From a bacterium (GTDB lineage: Bacteria > Chloroflexota > Dehalococcoidia > Tepidiformales > Tepidiformaceae), in the NCBI GenBank assembly GCA_945861295.1, contig CAMAUF010000084.1, forward strand, positions 1-7,838: a stretch of 7,838 bases of DNA, in the 5' to 3' direction. This document shows, piece by piece, positions 1 to 6,283 of this stretch. The notes beneath the pieces were generated by a model. It searched no databases. It worked only from the letters and a program-made list of their open reading frames with translations, and was not told where the DNA came from. The translations under genes and the position numbers were made by a program. Every line of letters begins with the position of its first letter. Within the stretch, counting starts at the first letter, position 1.

Positions 1-850
1 CAAGGCAGCGGAGGCCGAGGGCTTCGACCGCTGGCGCCAGCTCCCGGTCTTGCTCGTCGATCACCATGACATCGATGAACTCGCGGTAGATGCGCGCGAC
101 GCCGAGGGCGGAAACTTCATGCCCGAGCGAGGCGAGCATTTTACCAGCCGGGCCCTTCACAACCTCCCCCGCGATAATCGGGCTGATAGCCACGCGCTTC
201 GCCTTCGTCGCGCCCAACGCCTCGCGGATTCCCGGCACGGCGAGGATCGGGCCGATGCTGACGAACGGGTTGCTGGGCGCGATGAAGATGGCATCGGCTG
301 AAGTGATCGCGTCGAGCACGCCTGGGGCGGGGCGGGACTCTTCGGCGCCGACGAACCGCACGCCACGCACTTCGACCTCGGTCCGCATCTTCACCATGTA
401 ATCCTGGAAGGGGATTTCCCCGTCTGGCCCATCGATCGCGGTGCGGACCGGCTGGTTCGACATCGGCAAGATGCGGACGCGCAGTCCCCACGCCTTCGTC
501 AGGTCGGCGACGACCTGGTGCATCGGCTTGCCCTGGCGCAAGAGGGTCGTGCGGTGGAGGCACATGGCGAGGTCGCGGTCGCCGAGGTTGAACCATTTCT
601 CGTAGCCAAAACGCTGGAGCTGCTCGACGACGGAGAAGGTGTCGCCGGTCAGGCCCCAGCCGGTGACTGGGTTGACCGCGCCCGCGAGTGCGTAGATCAC
701 GATGTCGACATCGGGGGAGACATGGACGCCAAACATCTCGACGTCATCGCCGGTGTTGGAGAGGACCGTGATTTGGAACGGGTCCACGGCCCGGACCAAG
801 CCTTGAAGGAAGCGCGAGGCGCCGACGCCGCCAGCTAGCACGGTGTACAT
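1..850 (-). CDS. cofD: 2-phospho-L-lactate transferase CofD (coenzyme F420 biosynthesis), partial at the C-terminus
   Basis: CofD/FbiA-family enzymes transfer a phospholactyl-type (or phosphoenolpyruvyl) group from an activated guanylyl donor to the deazaflavin Fo, a cytoplasmic step in making coenzyme F420. The minus-strand frame is open from the ATG at 850 to the window edge, about 283 codons; the family is usually around 310-330 residues, so only a short C-terminal piece is missing. Family motifs are seen in order: the N-terminal glycine loop GGVGASRF (residues 7-14), LSNTGDD (about 30-36), SPDVDIVIYALAG (about 44-56), NPVTGWGLTGDT (about 59-70), WFNLGDRDLA (about 85-94) and APSNPFVSIGPIL (about 190-202). 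The ATG is chosen because the glycine loop follows it at the normal distance and a TACAAT box ends 7 nt before it; there is no Shine-Dalgarno sequence. It lies 26 bp downstream of the O-antigen-ligase-like gene but probably has its own promoter. The polysaccharide genes give no obvious functional link to F420. Confidence 0.93.
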   Translation of the reverse strand, partial: MYTVLAGGVGASRFLQGLVRAVDPFQITVLSNTGDDVEMFGVHVSPDVDIVIYALAGAVNPVTGWGLTGDTFSVVEQLQRFGYEKWFNLGDRDLAMCLHRTTLLRQGKPMHQVVADLTKAWGLRVRILPMSNQPVRTAIDGPDGEIPFQDYMVKMRTEVEVRGVRFVGAEESRPAPGVLDAITSADAIFIAPSNPFVSIGPILAVPGIREALGATKAKRVAISPIIAGEVVKGPAGKMLASLGHEVSALGVARIYREFIDVMVIDEQDRELAPAVEALGLRCL

Positions 851-857
851 GTGGCGG

Positions 858-887
858 ATTGTAAACCCACGCCGCACTAGCTGTCTG
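858..887 (-). promoter_or_regulatory. Probable promoter of cofD, giving a leaderless or near-leaderless mRNA
   Basis: Read on the minus strand, a -35-like CAGACA (887-882, sharing GACA with TTGACA) is separated by 18 nt from a -10 box TACAAT (863-858, five of six consensus bases). The box ends 7 nt before the ATG at 850, so transcription should start at or next to the start codon. The -35 lies inside the last codons of the upstream ligase gene. The assignment rests on sequence match only. Confidence 0.5.
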
Positions 888-2322
888 GCGCTCGCTTTGC
901 GACCAAGGCCGACCCTTTCGCCAGCCTCAGGCGTGGCGAAAAGAGGAGGGGGTCACGGCCCTCAACGGCCGCCACGTTGAGGGCCGGCTCGGGCGGACGT
1001 GCGGTGCGGACCTCCATCGCGACGAGTAGGGCCAGGTAGACCCAGAGGTAGGGTTCGTCGAGCAGGCGCCCTTCGGATTGGCTCTGAAGCACTATCCCGA
1101 AAAGGGTGACGCCGAGCCAGCCGGTCAGCAGCACGTCTGACGGTTCACGCGCCCGGATGGTGCGGGCATAGGTCCGGGTCGCGACGACGGCGATGCGCAG
1201 GCCAGCGAATCCAAACGTCAGCACGCCGAGCAATCCCAACTCCGCCAGTATGGACACGAGCGATGTATGGGAGAGCGTCGTGCGCGCCCAGACCGGGAGG
1301 ATGTCGATGTAGGTCGTCGTTAAGGCGCGTTCAAAGCCGCCCGAACCAACGCCGTGGATGGGATTGTCCAGAAACATCTGCCAGCCCGCTTTGATCAGGA
1401 ACTCGCGCAGCCCGAGGACGGACTCGCGGTCCGTCACCGAGCGGACGCGGTCGGCCTGCGTGCCGCCCTGCGCGAGGAGCAGGACCAGGAGCATGAGGAT
1501 GACGCCGCCGCCGCCGCCCAGGATTCTCGCCTTCGTGTACCTGGCGATGGGCGCAATCAGGATGACCAGGGCGGTGGCCAACATCAGCAGCAACCAGCCC
1601 GACCGCGACGCCGTCATCGCGATGCCCATCCCGCCGATGACGAAGGCCGGGATGGCGCCGTACAGCGTCAGCCGGCGCGGCCCATGCGCGAGGATGAGTC
1701 CGGCCGCCAGGGACATCCCGATGGCGAGGTGGCGCGCCAGGATGTTCGGGTCCCCGAAGGTCCCGTTCGAACGGTAGCTCGTGCTGTCGGATTGGATCAG
1801 AATGCCGCGCCATTGGAAGACGCCGCCCAGGCGTTGGCCCAGCGCCAGCAGCCCGAGCCAAATCGCGGTCGCCAGGACGGCGATGACGATGCGCTCGAAG
1901 TCCTTGCGGTCTTCGATGAACGAGGGCGCGATGAACATGAACGCGACGTAGAGCGGGGCAATCAGCACCAAGTTCGGTGGCTTGGGGGAATCGGCCCAAA
2001 GCAGGCCCAACCACAGGAGGGCGAGGACCGCCAGGATTGGGATGACCAACGACGAGGCGGGCAACAGGCTCCGGAGGTTGTGGCGGGCGCGGATGACGCC
2101 GAGGACGACAGTCGCCGCCATGGCCGCCTTTCCCGGGTTGAACATCGTCCGCAGGATGCCACCGAACCCACCCCGCCCGAGGTCGTCTTCCAGGATCGCC
2201 GAGAAGTACTCCACGGGGAGCAGCACAATGACCGCGGGGACCAGCAGCTTGGGTCGCCTCAGCAGGCTGAACAGCCCCACGAACACAGCCGCGAGGGCGA
2301 GAGGGGCGAGGTCGTGGCTCAA
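877..2322 (-). CDS. O-antigen ligase / Wzy polymerase-like polytopic membrane protein (Wzy_C-type)
   Basis: This 481-residue integral membrane protein has roughly ten to twelve hydrophobic segments, starting near residues 5-20, 26-42, 66-78 and 90-109. It has the layout of the O-antigen ligase/polymerase family, which joins lipid-linked glycan units or transfers finished glycans at the outer face of the membrane. Supporting motifs are GTFGDPNILARHL (187-199), TASRSGWL (237-244), the outer-loop motif DNPIHGVGSGGF (319-330), and SHTSLVSILAELGLLG (351-366), which contains the usual His before an ELGLLG helix. The start is a TTG at 2322: the frame has no ATG or GTG upstream before a stop near 2454, and a strong ribosome-binding site (GGGGAAGGA) lies 8 nt before it. 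The C-terminal tail after about residue 440 is polar and probably cytoplasmic. The gene is divergent from the Wzz-like and glycosyltransferase genes, suggesting one polysaccharide locus. Ligase and polymerase cannot be told apart by sequence alone. Confidence 0.85.
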   Translation of the reverse strand: MSHDLAPLALAAVFVGLFSLLRRPKLLVPAVIVLLPVEYFSAILEDDLGRGGFGGILRTMFNPGKAAMAATVVLGVIRARHNLRSLLPASSLVIPILAVLALLWLGLLWADSPKPPNLVLIAPLYVAFMFIAPSFIEDRKDFERIVIAVLATAIWLGLLALGQRLGGVFQWRGILIQSDSTSYRSNGTFGDPNILARHLAIGMSLAAGLILAHGPRRLTLYGAIPAFVIGGMGIAMTASRSGWLLLMLATALVILIAPIARYTKARILGGGGGVILMLLVLLLAQGGTQADRVRSVTDRESVLGLREFLIKAGWQMFLDNPIHGVGSGGFERALTTTYIDILPVWARTTLSHTSLVSILAELGLLGVLTFGFAGLRIAVVATRTYARTIRAREPSDVLLTGWLGVTLFGIVLQSQSEGRLLDEPYLWVYLALLVAMEVRTARPPEPALNVAAVEGRDPLLFSPRLRLAKGSALVAKRAPDS

Positions 2323-2331
2323 TGGCGAGAT

Positions 2332-2340
2332 CCTTCCCCG
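2332..2340 (-). promoter_or_regulatory. Strong Shine-Dalgarno site that supports the TTG start of the ligase-like gene
   Basis: The minus-strand sequence GGGGAAGGA is followed by 8 nt and then TTG at 2322. It pairs well with the 16S rRNA 3' end and decides the choice of TTG over internal ATG codons, the first of which would remove the first membrane segments. Confidence 0.65.
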
Positions 2341-2349
2341 AAGCTGGCT

Positions 2350-2379
2350 TTGACCAGCGGCGCCCGTCGCTCCTACGAT
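2350..2379 (+). promoter_or_regulatory. Sigma-70-type promoter of the polysaccharide operon
   Basis: TTGACC (2350-2355, five of six consensus bases) and TACGAT (2374-2379, four of six) are spaced by 18 nt. The -10 box ends 8 nt before the ATG at 2388, so the mRNA probably begins at or just before that codon (leaderless). The -10 is nearly symmetric: on the opposite strand the overlapping bases read TATCGT, a possible -10 for the divergent ligase-like gene, although no good -35 is seen on that side. Confidence 0.55.
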
Positions 2380-2387
2380 ACGGTTCG

Positions 2388-3506
2388 ATGCCCGGCGGAA
2401 CCAGCGGCCTGGCCAGGGATTTTTCCCTCTTCCGTCGGCGGGGATGGCTCTTCATCCCAGCGGCCATCCTTGGCGTGCTCAGCAGTCTGCTGTTTAGCGA
2501 CGTGGCCGGGGATTCCAACGCCGTGGCAACGATGGAACTCGACACGGTGATTCAGGATATCGTCCTCGGAGGCGACCGCGGCCTCCGTATCTTCGAAGCC
2601 CAATCGATGACCGGCGACCCCGCCTTCATCGAGAAGGTCAAGGCGAAGATCGGTGACGCCAGCTTCGATTATGCGCGCTTCGCGATTTCGCTCGCCCCGA
2701 TCTCGATCGCCGACGGCGTCTCCCGCGGCATTCTGTCTGTTTCCGTACAGGACCCGGACAAGCTCGCGGCCGAGCGGTACCGGCAGGCGTTCGTCGAGGT
2801 CTTCACCGAGGAATACACCCAGCGCGACGGGCTCTGGCGCACCCGCTTCCTCAACTCCAAGCGGGACGTGATCGAATCGGCCGACGCCGCCTACGAGAAA
2901 GCGTATGCCGCGTATGTGCCGGCGGCGACCGCCAAGGGCCTTTCGCCCGACGAAATCATCCGTTCCGCCTTCGTCGCCGGCTCGCTCACAGAGCGGTACA
3001 ACCAAGAGCAGGCCCCGCTCGAAACCGAACTGCTTGCGATCGAGGCGGCCCTTCGGGACCCAGCGGCCGCCGCCAGCGGCATCCAAGCGTCCGCGATCCT
3101 CGGCGTCACCGTCCCAGACGGTCAAGCCGAAAGCGCGTTGCGCCACCGCCGTCTCATCCTTCAGTCGACGATTCGAGGGATCAAGGCACTGCGCGACCCA
3201 CTTTCGGACGGGGCACTCGGCCCCGAAATTGGCGGGATGGCGACAAACCTCCGTGCCCTCGGGGACATCCGCCGCGAAAGCTACATCCGGTACAACAACG
3301 CGGTGGTCGCCATCACCAGCGCCAAGAGCACGATCGCGACCAGTTACTCGTTCTCGGGCGGTGTGTCGGGGACGACGCGGGGGCGCATCGCGGTCGGCCT
3401 CGCGGTCACCCTCGTGCTCGGCGTCCTCGCTGTCTACGGCGTCGAGTGGTTCTCGCAGGTCCGCGCCGGCAGCCTGCCGGGAGGCGACGATGATCGCTCG
3501 CAGTAA
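2388..3506 (+). CDS. Wzz-like polysaccharide co-polymerase / chain-length determinant, without kinase domain
   Basis: The 372-residue product has one membrane segment near each end (about 19-36 and 333-353) and a long charged, mostly helical region between them that should face outward. This is the topology of polysaccharide co-polymerases (Wzz family), which set glycan chain length or link polymerisation to export. The N-terminal cytoplasmic stretch is arginine-rich (FRRRGW), as usual just before the first segment. The C-terminal cytoplasmic tail is only about 19 residues, so the tyrosine-kinase domain found in many Gram-positive-type relatives is absent. The start at 2388 is preferred over an in-frame ATG at 2322. 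The added 22 codons include several otherwise rare triplets (AGA, CTA, CGA), they would overlap the promoter boxes, and 2388 gives the normal short N-terminus. It is the first gene of the operon, 44 bp before the GT4 gene. Family placement rests on topology and context, as the sequence itself is divergent. Confidence 0.72.
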   Translation: MPGGTSGLARDFSLFRRRGWLFIPAAILGVLSSLLFSDVAGDSNAVATMELDTVIQDIVLGGDRGLRIFEAQSMTGDPAFIEKVKAKIGDASFDYARFAISLAPISIADGVSRGILSVSVQDPDKLAAERYRQAFVEVFTEEYTQRDGLWRTRFLNSKRDVIESADAAYEKAYAAYVPAATAKGLSPDEIIRSAFVAGSLTERYNQEQAPLETELLAIEAALRDPAAAASGIQASAILGVTVPDGQAESALRHRRLILQSTIRGIKALRDPLSDGALGPEIGGMATNLRALGDIRRESYIRYNNAVVAITSAKSTIATSYSFSGGVSGTTRGRIAVGLAVTLVLGVLAVYGVEWFSQVRAGSLPGGDDDRSQ

Positions 3507-3550
3507 GTCCCCAATCGGGACTGGGCACTCGCTTCTTGGGGCTGGTCTGC

Positions 3551-4561
3551 ATGCACATCGCTGAGATCAACGACATCGCCTCGGTCGCAAGCGACCTCGG
3601 CCGCGCCCTTCGGGCACGCGGGCACCGCGTGACGGTGATCCGGCCGCGGCTCGTCGGCGGGAGCCTGCCCTGGACGATCAAACCGGTGGTGGGGCCGATC
3701 CGGGCGATCGAGTGGGCCGATATTATTCAACGGCTGCGCCGGGATAAACCGGACATCCTTCATATTCACTACGCCTACCTCGGGATGCTTGGCGTGCTCG
3801 GCCGCTTCCCCTACATCCTCCACTGCCACGGGAGCGACGTCCGCGAGATGACGCCGTTCACGAAACCGCTGGTCGAACGAGCGCTCGCGGGCGCACTGCG
3901 TGTGTATTACGCCACGCCCGACCTTGAGCCGTACGTCAAAGCCCGGCGTCCCGACGCGACCTTCCTCCCGAACCCGGTCAATGCCGAGGCGTTCGCACCG
4001 GTCCGGGCGTCATCGGAGGCGAAGGGCGTCTATATCTGCTGCTCGCTGACCGACATCAAAGGTGGGCGGCGGCTCTACCGGGCTTGCGAGATCCTCGCCA
4101 AGTCCCGGCCCGACATCCGGATCACCGCTCTCGGGCGCGGCGATTACGCTTCGGCCTTCGCGAAGCTCCCGAACGTGCGCCTGATCCCCTTCCAGCTCCG
4201 CTCAGCGCTCCCTGCCCTGATCAACGAGCACGCCGTCATCGTCGGTCAGATGTTCCTCGGGGCGCTGGGCATGGCCGAACTCGAGGCGATGGCCTGCGCC
4301 CGGCCTCTCGTTGCCTGGTACCGGAACACGGACGCCTATCCTGCGCCGCCGCCGTTGTGGCGCGCTGTGGACGGCGTTGATATCGCCAACGCTATCACAC
4401 GCCTGAACGACGACCCGGCCAGCCGCGACCAGCTGGGCGCAGACGCCCGCACCTGGGTGCAAAAACAACACGGCATGGACGCGGCCGCCGAACGCGTCGA
4501 GGCTGCGGGGATTGCGGCACTCGCGGAATGGCGCGCCCGGCCCGCGAGGGAAGCATCGTGA
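3551..4561 (+). CDS. Glycosyltransferase family 4 (GT-B fold)
   Basis: This 336-residue cytoplasmic or membrane-associated enzyme is predicted to add a sugar from a nucleotide donor to a lipid-linked glycan. Visible GT4 features are an N-terminal Rossmann half with LGRALRARGHRVTVIRP (about 16-32) and HIHYAYLGMLG (71-81), HCHGSDVRE (91-99), the interdomain LPNPVN (139-144), and a C-terminal donor-binding segment GMAELEAMACARPLVA (240-255). The first glutamate of the usual E-x7-E motif is a glycine (G237), while the second (E245) is kept; some GT4 subfamilies have a similar G-rich variant. The ATG at 3551 is preferred to a TTG at 3536 because the first beta-strand (MHIAEI) then starts at the N-terminus as in relatives; no strong ribosome-binding site is seen. 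The stop overlaps the start of the GT2 gene by four bases, which implies translational coupling. Donor and acceptor sugars cannot be inferred. Confidence 0.87.
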   Translation: MHIAEINDIASVASDLGRALRARGHRVTVIRPRLVGGSLPWTIKPVVGPIRAIEWADIIQRLRRDKPDILHIHYAYLGMLGVLGRFPYILHCHGSDVREMTPFTKPLVERALAGALRVYYATPDLEPYVKARRPDATFLPNPVNAEAFAPVRASSEAKGVYICCSLTDIKGGRRLYRACEILAKSRPDIRITALGRGDYASAFAKLPNVRLIPFQLRSALPALINEHAVIVGQMFLGALGMAELEAMACARPLVAWYRNTDAYPAPPPLWRAVDGVDIANAITRLNDDPASRDQLGADARTWVQKQHGMDAAAERVEAAGIAALAEWRARPAREAS

Positions 4562-5595
4562 ACGGTCCGGCGCGGCCCTTGGCGGCCGCAAGCCTCAGCA
4601 TCCCCGACCGCCCTCTCGTCTCGATCGTCATCCCCTGCCTGAACGAAGAGCGGTACATTGTCGCCCTCCTTGAGACGCTCGCGGCGCAGGACTACGGCGC
4701 GGACGCCATTGAGGTCCTCGTCTCGGACGGCGGTTCGACCGACCGCACCCGCGACCTGGTCGCGTCATTCGCGGCCCCGTTTCGCCGGCTCGCCGTCGTC
4801 GAAAACCCGCGCCGGATCACCGTCGCCGGCCTCAACGAAGGGATGGCGGCGGCGAGGGGAGACTGCTGGATCATCATTGGTGCGCACAGCGCGGTGCGGC
4901 CGGACTTCGTGCGCGCTTCCGTCGAAGGTCTGCGGCGGACCGGCGCGGCCTGCGTGGGCGGGGCGATCGAGACGATCGGCGAGGGCGTGCGCGGCAAAGC
5001 CATCGCCGCCGCCATGTCGTCGCCGTTCGGCGTGGGGAACGCGCGCTTCCGCTACTCGTCGGTGGAGGGCGAAGTCGATACCGTCCCGTTCGGCTGCTAC
5101 CACCGGGCCGTCTGGGAGATCGTCGGCCGCTTCGATGAAACCGTCGATGGCGCCGATGAGGACAGCTACAACCAGCGCCTGATCGACGCGGGCGGCCGGA
5201 TCGTCCTCATCCCCGAAATCCGGAGCACGTACTACCCCCGGCGGACGTTCCTGGCGCTGGCGAGGCAGTACTGGGAGTATGGCGCGGCCAAGGGCACGCT
5301 CTTGGGCCGTGGCCGCCGGTTGCGGCCGCGCCACTTCGCGCCCGCCGCGATGGTCGCTGGCGCGCCAGCCCTGTTCGCGCTCGGCACGATCTTCCCTTCG
5401 GCCAAGCGGCTGCTGCGCGGCCTCGCGCTCGCGTACATCGTCGGCGGGCTCTTCGGCGCCCGCCGCGCGGCGAAAAAGAGCGACGCGTCCGTGCCGTTGA
5501 CGTTCGCCGCCATGGCCACGATGCACGTCAGTTATGGCGCTGGCTTCATCGCTGGCGCCTGCCGCGAGCGCCGCAACGGCCACCGCGGACGCTGA
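4558..5595 (+). CDS. Glycosyltransferase family 2, ExoA-like, with C-terminal membrane segments
   Basis: This 345-residue enzyme has an N-terminal GT-A domain: VSIVIPCLNEERYI (21-34), SDGGSTDRT (56-64), a GAHS motif (108-111) where many GT2 enzymes have the DxD-type metal site, VPFGCYHR (176-183), and GADEDSYNQRL (198-208), which contains the likely catalytic acidic pair. It is followed by YYPRRTFLALARQYWEYGAAK (from about 225) and three hydrophobic segments (about 264-280, 287-303 and 313-335). This order resembles ExoA-type enzymes of exopolysaccharide assembly, which act at the inner membrane face. The start is the GTG at 4558, not an ATG 30 bases earlier: GAGGGAAG lies a few bases upstream as a ribosome-binding site, and GTGA overlaps the preceding stop codon. 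The operon partner on each side is close (12 bp to the next gene). The exact sugar is unknown. Confidence 0.87.
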   Translation: MNGPARPLAAASLSIPDRPLVSIVIPCLNEERYIVALLETLAAQDYGADAIEVLVSDGGSTDRTRDLVASFAAPFRRLAVVENPRRITVAGLNEGMAAARGDCWIIIGAHSAVRPDFVRASVEGLRRTGAACVGGAIETIGEGVRGKAIAAAMSSPFGVGNARFRYSSVEGEVDTVPFGCYHRAVWEIVGRFDETVDGADEDSYNQRLIDAGGRIVLIPEIRSTYYPRRTFLALARQYWEYGAAKGTLLGRGRRLRPRHFAPAAMVAGAPALFALGTIFPSAKRLLRGLALAYIVGGLFGARRAAKKSDASVPLTFAAMATMHVSYGAGFIAGACRERRNGHRGR

Positions 5596-5607
5596 CGGAG
5601 ACGACGG

Positions 5608-6177
5608 ATGGCGATCAGCACCGAGGACCCAAGCGTCCGTCCGCCCGTCGCCGTCGGCTGCCTCTCCATGGCGGCTGTCGTGGTCGCGCTGATCGCCATC
5701 GCGGTCTTCGCGGTCACCTACCTCGAGTCTGGCTCCGAAGATGGCAAGGTGCGCCTCGAACTGGCGGCGAGCTATGGGCCAGGCACCTTCGTCTCCGTGC
5801 CAGCACACCACCTCTACCTGATCACGCTCGCGGACCGGCGATTTGTCGCGCTTGCGGACCTCGATGCAGCCAACCGCGCCGCGCGCGGGCAGCGTTGCCG
5901 TGTCACGCCGCTCGAACCGGGCCCCGCGCTGACGGAAGCCGTGGCGAAGCATGCGACGCGGCTGAGCCCACAGGCAGCCGGGGTAGCGTTGTTCTTCCAG
6001 GAAACGTGCAACGGCGCGACCTACGACGCCGTTGGCATACGCCTCGACCGCGATGGCCGCAACCTCGACCGCCACGCCGTCGAGATCGATGCCGAGGGCC
6101 GCGTCGTGGTCGATGTGGCGAAGCGCCTATGCACAGCGCGCGAGGGCCCGGAGACCGCGGTCACGGTCGCCTGCTGA
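5608..6177 (+). CDS. Membrane-anchored Rieske-like domain protein lacking the iron-sulfur ligands
   Basis: The 189-residue product has a short N-terminus, one membrane segment (about 17-38) and an outward-facing domain. I do not recognise it as a named family, but the domain follows the Rieske pattern. A strand region HHLYLITLADRRFVALAD (67-84) precedes a first loop ending in C97. The second loop ETCNGATYDAVG (132-143) lines up with CPCHGSTYD-G of Rieske proteins, followed by LDRHAVEIDAEGRVVVDV (153-170), which resembles the conserved C-terminal strands. In that alignment both cluster Cys and both cluster His are replaced (A92, G94, E132, N135), while the two cysteines that form the disulfide in cytochrome-bc Rieske proteins remain (C97, C134). 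It therefore should not bind [2Fe-2S]. Two more cysteines, C175 and C189, lie near the end. GGAG at 5597-5600 supports the ATG. It is 12 bp after the GT2 gene and is the last operon gene. The Rieske relation is inferred by eye, and the role is unknown. Confidence 0.6.
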   Translation: MAISTEDPSVRPPVAVGCLSMAAVVVALIAIAVFAVTYLESGSEDGKVRLELAASYGPGTFVSVPAHHLYLITLADRRFVALADLDAANRAARGQRCRVTPLEPGPALTEAVAKHATRLSPQAAGVALFFQETCNGATYDAVGIRLDRDGRNLDRHAVEIDAEGRVVVDVAKRLCTAREGPETAVTVAC

Positions 6178-6226
6178 CAGGCCGCGGAGGCGCCCGGCCG
6201 GTCAAGAAGAAGTGTAGGATCAGGGC

Positions 6227-6283
6227 ATGGGACTCGTGTACGCACAGATCGAAGTCATTAACGGCGACGATCTTTCAGACTAG
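6227..6283 (+). pseudogene. N-terminal stump of a clan AA aspartic-protease-like gene
   Basis: An 18-codon frame, MGLVYAQIEVINGDDLSD followed by TAG, resembles the start of small retropepsin-like (clan AA) proteins, which commonly begin MGLVYA-IELINGDDL and then run for over 100 residues including a DTGA motif. Nothing of the body of that family follows; instead the sequence enters the 3' end of the minus-strand Uma2 gene, and both stop codons share the palindrome CTAG (6280-6283). A TAGGAT box at 6215-6220, or its AGGA read as a weak ribosome-binding site, still precedes the ATG. I infer a gene truncated by deletion or rearrangement. The recognition rests on about 16 residues from memory, so it is tentative. 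Confidence 0.45.

Noticed and set aside
1502..1517. GCC triplet run
   Set aside because: It encodes a short glycine run between membrane segments of the ligase-like protein (residues 269-273) and is too short to call a repeat element.
2322..2387. N-terminal extension of the Wzz-like protein from the ATG at 2322
   Set aside because: It would overlap the promoter boxes and the ligase start, uses several rare triplets, and gives an unusually long cytoplasmic leader. Not fully excluded.
2398..2404. -35 element for the divergent ligase-like gene
   Set aside because: The bases at 17-18 nt from the minus-strand TATCGT read TGGTTC or CTGGTT, matching TTGACA at only two positions.
1354..2550. Long plus-strand open frame opposite the ligase-like gene
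   Set aside because: Its translation is rich in Arg, Gln, Asp and Gly with no family features. It mirrors the antisense of a real membrane-protein gene, a usual effect of high GC content.
4765..6075. Long minus-strand open frame opposite the GT2 and Rieske-like genes
   Set aside because: It spans two recognised plus-strand genes, is Arg/Ala/Asp rich and shows no motif, so it is an antisense shadow.
6180..6199. GGCCG/CGGCC inverted repeat after the Rieske-like gene as a terminator
   Set aside because: The stem is only 5 bp with a 10-nt loop and is not followed by a T-run; in such GC-rich DNA this arises easily by chance.
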